This document shows positions 62,601 to 64,000 of a stretch of DNA of 64,000 nt, in pieces; the first letter of the stretch is position 1, and every line of letters begins with the position of its first letter. The translations under genes and the position numbers were made by a program. The DNA is taken from positions 186,001 through 250,000 of the forward strand of contig JAKJHU010000085.1 in the NCBI GenBank assembly GCA_022316685.1. Direction: 5' to 3'. Under the pieces are notes generated by a model that saw only the letters and a program-made list of their open reading frames with translations, did not search any database and was not told where the DNA came from. This DNA comes from Progne subis subis. Taxonomy: Eukaryota; Chordata; Aves; Passeriformes; Hirundinidae.

Positions 62601-63325
62601 TAACAAACACATAACCACGGGGAAAAACTGTTTTTGCAGAAGAAAAGCTGCTTTTAGCACCAAGCCCCGAGCAAACAACCTCGGCCGTGCCAGGGCACCC
62701 GTCTGCTCCCGCGGTGGGACCGGGGAAGGTCGGGGCGATGGAGCCCAGACCTGCACCAGCACCTCTGCACCGTGAGCTGCCTGCTAAGGGCGAGCTCCGG
62801 CCCCGTCCTCCTCCCGCATCCCCTGTCAAACCCCACGAAGCATCACCAAAAAAACCGCTCCGCAGAGCGGCACGGCCAGAGCGGCTCGGTGCTACCGACT
62901 GCTTGGGAGGGAATTCCTCACCCGCCGGACGGAGCACCGGGCTCCATAAACCCCCCAGCTAGGGGGGTTCGTCCCTGCGGGCACCGGCGTCTCCCCTTCA
63001 GCCGCCGAGGGACCCCGCACGAGTTGTGCCAAATAAACACACGCATCCAACACATCCGACACATGCAGCACACCCAGCCCGGCCCCGCGCTCGCCAAGGC
63101 CGGCCCCGGTGCCGGCGGAGGCCGGGGAGGGCCGGGGCACGGCCGGACCGTTATGTCCGGCCCGGGGAGGGCGCCGGGGGCCGGGCCGGGGCCGCGGCGG
63201 GGCGGGCGGTACCTGGGCTCGGGCAAGGTGATCTTCTTGCTGGCCCTGGCCGCCGGGGTGCTCTTGCTCTTCTCCATCGCCATCAGGTAGCTGACATCGG
63301 CCAGCACCGCCTCCAGGTCCGCCAT
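8503..63325 (-). CDS. GRK3: G-protein-coupled receptor kinase 3, complete 21-exon gene
   Basis: This gene encodes a Ser/Thr kinase of the GRK2/GRK3 subfamily that phosphorylates agonist-bound GPCRs at the plasma membrane, where Gbeta-gamma recruits it. Twenty-one coding exons join with consensus GT-AG sites and correct phase into 2067 nt, or 688 residues plus TAG. Visible landmarks are the N-terminal helix (1-20), the RH domain (about 54-175, closed again near 495-545), the P-loop [10 protein letters not shown] (198-207), Lys220, the catalytic loop YRDLKPAN with Asp317, the DLG motif (335-337), APE (358-360), the AGC tail, the PH domain (about 558-652) and the C-terminal tail ending SNGL. Assignment to GRK3 rather than GRK2 rests on [25 protein letters not shown] and LSRSRQIY, compared with human proteins recalled from memory. 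All catalytic residues are intact. The gene spans about 55 kb, shorter than the mammalian gene, as is typical of birds. Confidence 0.97.
9174..9287 (-). CDS. GRK3: GRK3 coding exon 20, PH domain C-terminal half (residues 598-635)
   Basis: The acceptor is TGCTGCAG|CAAAAC and the donor TGTGAG|GTAAGA. It encodes [18 protein letters not shown] and [20 protein letters not shown]. The second half of the PH domain binds phosphoinositides and Gbeta-gamma. GRK3-type QNLLTMEQI and IKDKKCIL are present. Confidence 0.96.
10224..10360 (-). CDS. GRK3: GRK3 coding exon 19, PH domain N-terminal half (residues 552-597)
   Basis: The acceptor is GGTTTAG|ATTATG and the donor TCCCGG|GTGAGT. It encodes [38 protein letters not shown] and [15 protein letters not shown] is GRK3-specific (GYMSKMGN in GRK2). 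Arg587, needed for Gbeta-gamma binding in GRK2, is present. Confidence 0.97.
10724..10926 (+). mobile_element. CR1 LINE 3' fragment
   Basis: Sense CR1 3' end: ggtgcccagagaagctgggg, ccaaggccaggttggacagg, then aaggtccttcccaacccaaa and a degenerate attcc(a/g) terminus. It lies in GRK3 intron 18, opposite in strand to the gene. Confidence 0.85.
11088..11250 (-). CDS. GRK3: GRK3 coding exon 18 (residues 498-551)
   Basis: The acceptor is CTTGCAAG|TTGCTT and the donor GAGGAAG|GTAATC. It encodes [38 protein letters not shown] and [16 protein letters not shown]. These helices return to complete the RH bundle and lead to the PH domain. [10 protein letters not shown] and [15 protein letters not shown] are diagnostic of GRK3. 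Confidence 0.97.
11806..11885 (+). mobile_element. CR1 LINE internal fragment
   Basis: gaaagggttgtccagcactg, gggcagtggtggagtgctca and ggggtttaaagctgtgtgga match the region of CR1 just upstream of its 3' end. The copy is short and degenerate. Confidence 0.6.
13238..14425. repeat. 55-bp minisatellite with CTAGTT-type flanks (GRK3 intron 17)
   Basis: The core has eight copies of aatccagtccgggttttc starting at 13465, 13520, 13575, 13630, 13685, 13740, 13795 and 13850, an exact 55-bp period. A unit consists of that element, then ctccaaccggcagaatccat and a short variable end (cgtattccgggcaa or cagaatttgccca). Diverged copies extend to about 13280 on one side and 14350 on the other, with T-rich expansions and a C22 run at 14057-14078. 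Both ends carry degenerate (ctagtt/ctggtt)n arrays, at 13247-13276 and 14359-14422. It does not match any satellite family I recognise. Confidence 0.9.
14057..14078. repeat. Poly(C) run of 22 (poly(G) on the GRK3 sense strand)
   Basis: An uninterrupted C22 lies in a diverged minisatellite unit. On the transcribed-sense (minus) strand it is G22. Its length may be inexact because such runs sequence poorly. Confidence 0.85.
14562..14657 (-). CDS. GRK3: GRK3 coding exon 17, AGC-kinase tail (residues 466-497)
   Basis: The acceptor is TTTCTAG|TACCCT and the donor ATTAAG|GTACCC. It encodes [19 protein letters not shown] and [13 protein letters not shown], the active-site tether of the AGC C-terminal extension. 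The amino-acid sequence is invariant in GRK2 and GRK3. The 55-bp minisatellite begins about 140 bp downstream in intron 17. Confidence 0.97.
15114..15180 (-). CDS. GRK3: GRK3 coding exon 16 (residues 443-465)
   Basis: The acceptor is TTTTGCAG|CGCACA and the donor CAGAAG|GTAAAG. The 67-nt exon encodes the end of Ser443 and [19 protein letters not shown], then LQK. It is the end of the kinase C-lobe. Confidence 0.95.
15931..16021. repeat. T-rich low-complexity tract
   Basis: A run of T blocks broken by G, about 90 bp, within GRK3 intron 15. On the gene's sense strand it is A-rich and could be the remnant tail of a retroposed sequence, though no element body is recognised. Confidence 0.8.
16415..16515 (-). 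CDS. GRK3: GRK3 coding exon 15 (residues 410-442)
   Basis: The acceptor is CCCCACAG|AATGTG and the donor AAGAAG|GTAGGT. It encodes [20 protein letters not shown] and [22 protein letters not shown] is the GRK3 version of the C-lobe motif. The loop CQGRS replaces CHGGG of the human protein; it is surface-exposed and variable. Confidence 0.96.
16688..16754 (-). CDS. GRK3: GRK3 coding exon 14 (residues 387-409)
   Basis: The acceptor is CCCACAG|GCACAG and the donor ACTGTG|GTAAGG. It encodes the end of Gly387 and [18 protein letters not shown], then TLTV. This is kinase C-lobe sequence almost unchanged across vertebrates. The intron to exon 15 is only 172 bp. Confidence 0.96.
16755..18750 (-). other. 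GRK3 intron 13 (2.0 kb)
   Basis: Unique AT-rich sequence with no repeat family I recognise and no coding potential. The other introns longer than 300 bp not listed separately (4-7, 10-12, 15, 16, 18-20) likewise show no gene; intron 18 holds a CR1 copy and intron 15 a T-rich tract. Confidence 0.75.
18751..18858 (-). CDS. GRK3: GRK3 coding exon 13, activation segment and APE (residues 351-386)
   Basis: The acceptor is TCTGCAG|AGGAAC and the donor GAGGGG|GTGAGT. It encodes [20 protein letters not shown] and [15 protein letters not shown], including APE at 358-360 and helix F. QKGTAYD is the GRK3 form (QKGVAYD in GRK2). Confidence 0.97.
19687..19781 (-). CDS. GRK3: GRK3 coding exon 12, DLG motif (residues 320-350)
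   Basis: The acceptor is GTTTCCAG|CCTGCA and the donor AGTGT|GTAAGT. It encodes [20 protein letters not shown] and [11 protein letters not shown]. Asp335 in DLG binds Mg-ATP. The GRK2/3 subfamily has DLG in place of DFG, so this is normal. The codon for Val351 is split. Confidence 0.97.
20541..20671 (-). CDS. GRK3: GRK3 coding exon 11, catalytic loop (residues 276-319)
   Basis: The acceptor is CATTTCAG|GAGGAG and the donor CTGAAG|GTAATG. It encodes [38 protein letters not shown] and VYRDLK. Asp317 in YRDLK is the catalytic base. [10 protein letters not shown] separates GRK3 from GRK2 (EADMRFYAAE). Confidence 0.97.
21050..21128 (-). CDS. GRK3: GRK3 coding exon 10 (residues 250-275)
   Basis: The acceptor is CTTGCAG|GACTGT and the donor AATG|GTAAGC. 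The exon encodes [17 protein letters not shown] and LCFILDLMN plus one base of Gly276. MTYAF and LCFIL are the GRK3 forms (GRK2 has MSYAF and LSFIL). This covers strands 4-5 and the kinase hinge. Confidence 0.96.
22374..22586 (-). repeat. 103-bp tandem duplication in a CR1-derived segment
   Basis: The block starting gcttgggtgggaccttaaag at 22381 recurs at 22484, giving a period of 103 bp. The two copies differ at only a few positions, including cgtggc/catggt and ccttt/cctct. The first half of each unit resembles the inverted CR1 3' end (ttgggtgggaccttaaagc). The rest (gcagggccgtttggtg) is not obviously CR1. Confidence 0.85.
24012..24085 (+). mobile_element. Possible CR1 LINE 3' fragment
   Basis: gggcccttccaactgaggat and attctgggattctgggat resemble the last bases of a CR1 with its octamer-like 3' repeats. 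The rest is too diverged to be sure. Confidence 0.45.
25482..25830 (-). mobile_element. CR1 LINE 3' fragment (about 350 bp)
   Basis: Inverted CR1: cccagaatggtttgggttgg, then ccaggttgatccaagccccg, cttggacacttccagggatc, ccaccctcacagggaagaat and cccaagtccctctccagctc. It is one of the longer copies in the window and lies in intron 9, in the same orientation as GRK3. Confidence 0.9.
26804..26903 (-). CDS. GRK3: GRK3 coding exon 9, catalytic lysine (residues 216-249)
   Basis: The acceptor TTCCCCAG leads into GTATGCAATG and the donor is ACAGGA|GTAAGT. It encodes [19 protein letters not shown] and [15 protein letters not shown]. Lys220 is the ATP-anchoring lysine of beta-strand 3, and the C-helix follows. 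The protein sequence is identical to my recollection of the human protein. Confidence 0.97.
27312..27336. repeat. (TA)n-T run
   Basis: About nine TA dinucleotides are followed by a T tract. Intron 8 of GRK3. Confidence 0.9.
27864..28020 (-). mobile_element. CR1 LINE 3' fragment
   Basis: atcacagaaccatagaatgg, then gggcagggacaccttccact, ccaagccccatccaacc and cttccagggatggggcagcc give an inverted CR1 3' end with a small internal deletion. It may extend to about 28085. Confidence 0.8.
29358..29449 (-). CDS. GRK3: GRK3 coding exon 8, P-loop (residues 186-215)
   Basis: The acceptor is TTTGCAG|CTGACC and the donor AAAAAT|GTGAGT. The exon encodes [12 protein letters not shown], the glycine-rich ATP-binding loop [10 protein letters not shown] (198-207) and CRKADTGK. 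The codon for Met216 is split after AT. The nucleotide-binding residues are intact. Confidence 0.97.
30066..30117 (-). CDS. GRK3: GRK3 coding exon 7 (residues 168-185)
   Basis: The acceptor TTTTGCAG precedes TGACAAG and the donor is ATTCAT|GTAAGT. The 52-nt exon encodes the end of Ser168 and then [17 protein letters not shown], which links the RH domain to the kinase domain. This stretch is nearly invariant in GRK2 and GRK3. Confidence 0.96.
31210..31271 (-). CDS. GRK3: GRK3 coding exon 6 (residues 148-167)
   Basis: The acceptor CTTTTTTAG leads into CCATATATAG and the donor is GGAAAG|GTATGA. It encodes [20 protein letters not shown] plus the first two bases of Ser168. The segment closes the first part of the RH bundle. 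The Lys at position 160 replaces the Asp I recall in mammals. Confidence 0.96.
32196..32270 (-). CDS. GRK3: GRK3 coding exon 5 (residues 123-147)
   Basis: The acceptor is CCTAAAAG|CCTTTC and the donor TTCCAG|GTGAGC. The 75-nt exon encodes [19 protein letters not shown] and PASLFQ, part of the RH helical bundle. It is in phase 0 at both ends. The substitutions against human GRK3 (D for E, T for S, A for S) are conservative. Confidence 0.96.
33105..33206 (-). CDS. GRK3: GRK3 coding exon 4 (residues 89-122)
   Basis: The acceptor TGCTGCAG leads into ATCAAGGAG, and the exon ends TCCCAC|GTGGGT. It encodes [19 protein letters not shown] and then [15 protein letters not shown]. Arg106, Tyr109 and Asp110, the residues that contact Galpha-q in GRK2, fall here and are conserved. 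[13 protein letters not shown] matches GRK3 better than GRK2. The 102-nt exon is in phase 0 at both ends. Confidence 0.97.
33375..33543 (+). mobile_element. CR1 LINE 3' fragment
   Basis: gctgcccagggcactggtgg, tgggactcgatgggctcaga and gggctcttccaacccaaaaa are in CR1 sense order. The copy is diverged and lies in intron 3. Confidence 0.65.
33972..34060 (-). mobile_element. CR1 LINE 3' fragment
   Basis: cacagaatcccaggatcgct, taggctggggaaaaaaccct and ccaagatcgagtccaattat are the inverted terminus of CR1. Confidence 0.7.
35699..35772 (-). CDS. GRK3: GRK3 coding exon 3 (residues 64-88)
   Basis: The acceptor is CCTTCCAG|GA and the donor GAAGAG|GTAAGT. The 74-nt exon encodes [20 protein letters not shown] followed by FYEE, helices of the RH (RGS-homology) domain. 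Human GRK3 as I recall it has FCLNEINEAVPQVK here, so the changes are conservative. It ends on a codon boundary. Confidence 0.96.
37013..37392 (+). mobile_element. CR1 LINE 3' fragment (about 380 bp)
   Basis: Sense CR1 from ggctgttcagcccggggaag through ggtgcccagagaagctgtgg and ccaaggccaggttggac to ccaacccaaatcattctgtg and the terminal repeats attctgtgattctttg. It is one of the longest copies here, in intron 2, antisense to GRK3. Confidence 0.92.
38480..38600 (-). mobile_element. Possible CR1 LINE internal fragment
   Basis: gagaccagaactgaacacca and ccagatgtggcctccctagg resemble the internal inverted CR1 segment (cagaactggacacag, agatgtggcctcacc). Similarity is partial. Confidence 0.45.
39430..39705 (+). 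mobile_element. CR1 LINE 3' fragment
   Basis: ggttggacatcaggaggaat, ggaaggggctgcccagggaa, ccatccctggaggtgtccaa and attttgggattctgggg follow CR1 sense order. It lies in intron 2. Confidence 0.85.
40601..40650. repeat. Short tandem duplication (about 24 bp)
   Basis: ttcctgcagggaatattcac and ttcctgcaggggtattcaca are two adjacent near-identical copies, followed in both by an aaatt run. Intron 2 of GRK3. Confidence 0.7.
40722..40850 (+). mobile_element. CR1 LINE 3' fragment
   Basis: gctgccccatccctggaaat, ccaaggccaggctggacaga and ggatgagctttaagatcctt are CR1 sense sequence with the terminal repeat degenerated. Confidence 0.85.
42790..43000 (-). mobile_element. CR1 LINE 3' fragment
   Basis: cacagaatatccagagctgg, cagggacccaagaggatcat and ccaactcctggccctacaca, then ccctgatatccaacttaaac, are an inverted CR1 3' end. 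Confidence 0.85.
45258..45290. repeat. A-tract joined to a G-tract
   Basis: About 20 A residues are followed directly by nine G residues. Intron 2 of GRK3. Confidence 0.85.
45975..46120 (-). mobile_element. CR1 LINE 3' fragment
   Basis: gagtcacggaacggtttggt, cactgccatgggcaaggagg, gacaccttccactagcccag and gaacacttccaaaacctctc match inverted CR1 with moderate divergence. Confidence 0.8.
47866..47892. repeat. Poly(A) tract of about 26
   Basis: Uninterrupted A run in intron 2, preceded by gagag. No LINE or SINE body is recognisable next to it. Confidence 0.85.
49724..49800 (-). CDS. GRK3: GRK3 coding exon 2 (residues 38-63)
   Basis: The acceptor TTTCTTTCAG precedes the exon and the donor ATTG|GTAAGT follows. 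The 77-nt exon encodes [20 protein letters not shown] and then IFHQKIG, the start of the RH domain. The phase fits exon 1 (split Ser38) and exon 3 (split Gly64). It stands alone between two introns of about 13-14 kb. Confidence 0.96.
50966..51180 (-). mobile_element. CR1 LINE 3' fragment
   Basis: gaatcacagaatggtttggg, ttggaagggacattaaagaa, ctgccatgggcagggacacc and ccttggacacttccagggat are a well-preserved inverted CR1 3' end in intron 1. Confidence 0.92.
52219..52247. repeat. (TA)n-T run
   Basis: Alternating TA followed by a T tract. Intron 1 of GRK3. Confidence 0.85.
52400..52568 (+). mobile_element. CR1 LINE 3' fragment
   Basis: ggaaggggctgcccagggag, ggttggactcgatggtcctg and ttttccaacctcagtgattc are CR1 sense sequence ending near attctgggatttt. 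Confidence 0.8.
53480..53800 (+). mobile_element. CR1 LINE 3' fragment (about 320 bp)
   Basis: Sense CR1: caggacaagggggaatgatt, ttcttccctgtgagagtggt, ggtgcccagagaagctgggg, ccaaggccaagctggatggg and an attctatg end. It lies in intron 1, antisense to GRK3. Confidence 0.9.
56385..56650 (-). mobile_element. CR1 LINE 3' fragment
   Basis: ggattgtttaggctggaaaa, gaccatcaagaccaactgct, accgccctgggcagcctgtg and atatccacccaaacctcccc belong to an inverted CR1 3' end of a different subfamily type from the copy at 50966. Confidence 0.88.
58786..58862 (+). mobile_element. CR1 LINE fragment
   Basis: ttggacatcaggaagaatct, cttcatggaaagggttgcca and ggctgcccaggaaagtg follow CR1 sense order. Short copy. Confidence 0.7.
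60728..60761. promoter_or_regulatory. Inverted GATA pair with E-box
   Basis: TTATCT at 60728-60733 and AGATAA at 60739-60744 form an inverted GATA-factor pair, with CAGGTG at 60756-60761. The group lies in non-repetitive sequence of GRK3 intron 1. Function is not shown by sequence alone. Confidence 0.3.
62497..62530. repeat. (TA)n-(CA)n microsatellite
   Basis: A run of about nine TA dinucleotides passes into alternating cacata and (CA)n. Intron 1 of GRK3. Confidence 0.9.
63213..63325 (-). CDS. GRK3: GRK3 coding exon 1 (residues 1-37)
   Basis: The ATG is at 63325 with A at -3 and G at +4, a good start context. The exon encodes [20 protein letters not shown] and continues to the segment KKITLPEP. 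This is the N-terminal helix that GRKs use to dock on activated receptors. It ends in phase 2 at the donor CCCAG|GTACC. The first 21 residues are almost identical to mammalian GRK2 and GRK3. The exon lies in a CpG island. Confidence 0.97.
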
Positions 63326-63509
63326 GTTCCCGCTCCGCCGCCGGGCTGCAGATGGAGGCTCCGCCGGGGCAGCCGCCCCCGGGGCGGGGGTTGGCGGCGG
63401 GCGGGTGGCGGCGGCTCCGCCGGTGCGGCCGAGCGGCTCCCCCCGGTGCGCGTGTGCGGAGCGCGGGGGCCGCTCCCGCCTCCCGCCCCGAGCGGGCGGG
63501 CGGGCGGCA

Positions 63510-63600
63510 GGAGGGACGGACGGACGGCGGACGGACAGACGGACGGCGCGGAGGGAGGGAGGGAGGGAGGGGAGGCGGGCAGGCAGGGAAGGAAGGAGGG
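63510..63600. repeat. GGAC microsatellite and GGGA/GGAA purine run upstream of GRK3
   Basis: A (GGAC)n-like tract at about 63513-63546 is followed by (GGGA)n and GGAA repeats at 63551-63600. The purine strand is the plus strand. Four or more GGG runs within 20 bp make it a G-quadruplex candidate about 230 bp upstream of the GRK3 start codon. Confidence 0.7.
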
Positions 63601-63865
63601 AGCCCCCGCCGCGCCCCCTCAGCGCCCGCCCGCCCCCGCCGGGCCCACGGCGGCGGCCGGTCCGCCCCCGCCGCTCGCAGCCTGCGCGGCCCCCGCGGCC
63701 CCGGGCCCGGCGCTCGCAGCGGCCATGGGCGGGCGGACCGGGCTGCCCCGCGGCGCCGCCCAAAATCCGGACGTGGATCGGCGGCGGCCGGAGCGGGGTG
63801 CGCCCGCGGGGACCCGGAGGAATCGGCACCCGAGGGGTTCGCCGGCCCTGGGGGGGCCGTTCTGA

Positions 63866-64000
63866 CATGAGGGTCTGGCGCAGGGCGCCCGCAGAAGCCG
63901 TAGCTGCTCCATCCCTGGAACTGTCCAAAGCCAAGCGGGACGGGGCTCGGAGCGATCTGGGATAGTGGAAAATGTCCCTGCCCGTGGCAGGGGGTGGGGT
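63866..64000 (+). mobile_element. CR1 LINE 3' fragment running off the window
   Basis: The copy reads gggtctggcgcagggcgccc, ccatccctggaactgtccaa and gggacggggctcggagcgat. It is CR1 sense sequence with elevated CpG, directly upstream of the GRK3 CpG island and cut by the window end. Confidence 0.8.

Larger units (their letters stand above)
49801..63212 (-). other. GRK3 intron 1 (13.4 kb)
   Basis: This stretch carries no coding exon I can support. It holds CR1 fragments near 50966-51180, 52400-52568, 53480-53800, 56385-56650 and 58786-58862, and TA/CA microsatellites at 52219-52236 and 62497-62530. Several AT-rich unique stretches (for example 57240-57530) could be regulatory. Short open frames on both strands have no recognisable protein similarity. 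Confidence 0.85.
62650..63860 (-). promoter_or_regulatory. GRK3: CpG-island promoter of GRK3
   Basis: G+C content and CpG frequency rise sharply here and fall again on the intron side and beyond 63860. Exon 1 lies inside. Upstream of the ATG (coordinates above 63325) there are several GC boxes (GGGCGG, for example in the gggcgggcgggcgg run near 63490-63503) and no clear TATA box. That fits a TATA-less housekeeping-type promoter with several start sites. The exact start site is not determinable. Confidence 0.75.

Noticed and set aside
62687..63965. Arg/Pro/Gly-rich frames of up to 338 codons on both strands around GRK3 exon 1
   Set aside because: They are shadows of the CpG island. Only the GRK3 exon 1 segment has family similarity and correct splice structure.
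1..64000. Search for tRNA, rRNA, snRNA genes and retroviral open frames
   Set aside because: No cloverleaf with A/B boxes, no recognisable snRNA core, and no gag/pol-like segment or paired LTRs were seen by eye. A covariance-model scan (tRNAscan, Infernal) would be needed to exclude small RNAs.

Overview
The window looks like nuclear DNA from a vertebrate, most probably a bird. It has split genes with GT-AG introns, two CpG-rich promoter regions, many short 5'-truncated CR1-type LINE fragments in both orientations, and no recognisable SINE. The dominant feature is one complete gene on the minus strand, GRK3 (ADRBK2, beta-adrenergic receptor kinase 2). All 21 coding exons could be placed with consensus splice sites and continuous phase. 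They run from the ATG at 63325 to the TAG at 8503 and encode 688 residues, the length I recall for the human protein.

Layout, read in the direction of transcription (high to low coordinates). A CpG-island promoter and exon 1 lie at about 62650-63860. Introns 1 and 2 are long (13.4 and 13.9 kb) and hold CR1 fragments, microsatellites and AT-rich unique sequence. Exons 3-9 encode the RH domain and the kinase N-lobe (35772 to 26804). Exons 10-16 encode the rest of the kinase domain (21128 to 15114). Exons 17-21 encode the AGC tail, the closing part of the RH bundle, the PH domain and the Gbeta-gamma-binding tail (14657 to 8503). Intron 17 carries an unusual 55-bp minisatellite. Below the stop codon lies about 6 kb of probable 3'UTR, with candidate poly(A) signals at 4737-4742 and 2453-2458.

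The last 2.4 kb (coordinates 1-2400) is GC-rich and appears to hold the 5' end of the next gene in the same orientation. A short exon at about 180-245 (minus strand) encodes MAISSRLALWEQK, the N-terminus of unconventional myosin MYO18B, which follows GRK3 on human chromosome 22. A probable non-coding first exon ends at a donor at 1237, close to MEF2-like and E-box motifs that would suit a muscle gene. Only the first 13 codons of MYO18B are inside the window.

GRK3 phosphorylates agonist-occupied G-protein-coupled receptors, and its RH and PH domains bind Galpha-q and Gbeta-gamma. MYO18B is a striated-muscle sarcomere protein. The two genes are neighbours, but nothing here suggests a shared pathway. 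I found no sign of a previously undescribed multi-gene system. The most unusual observations are a GA instead of GT at the expected MYO18B splice donor, the 55-bp minisatellite that is open in long stretches on both strands, and the very short GRK3-MYO18B interval.
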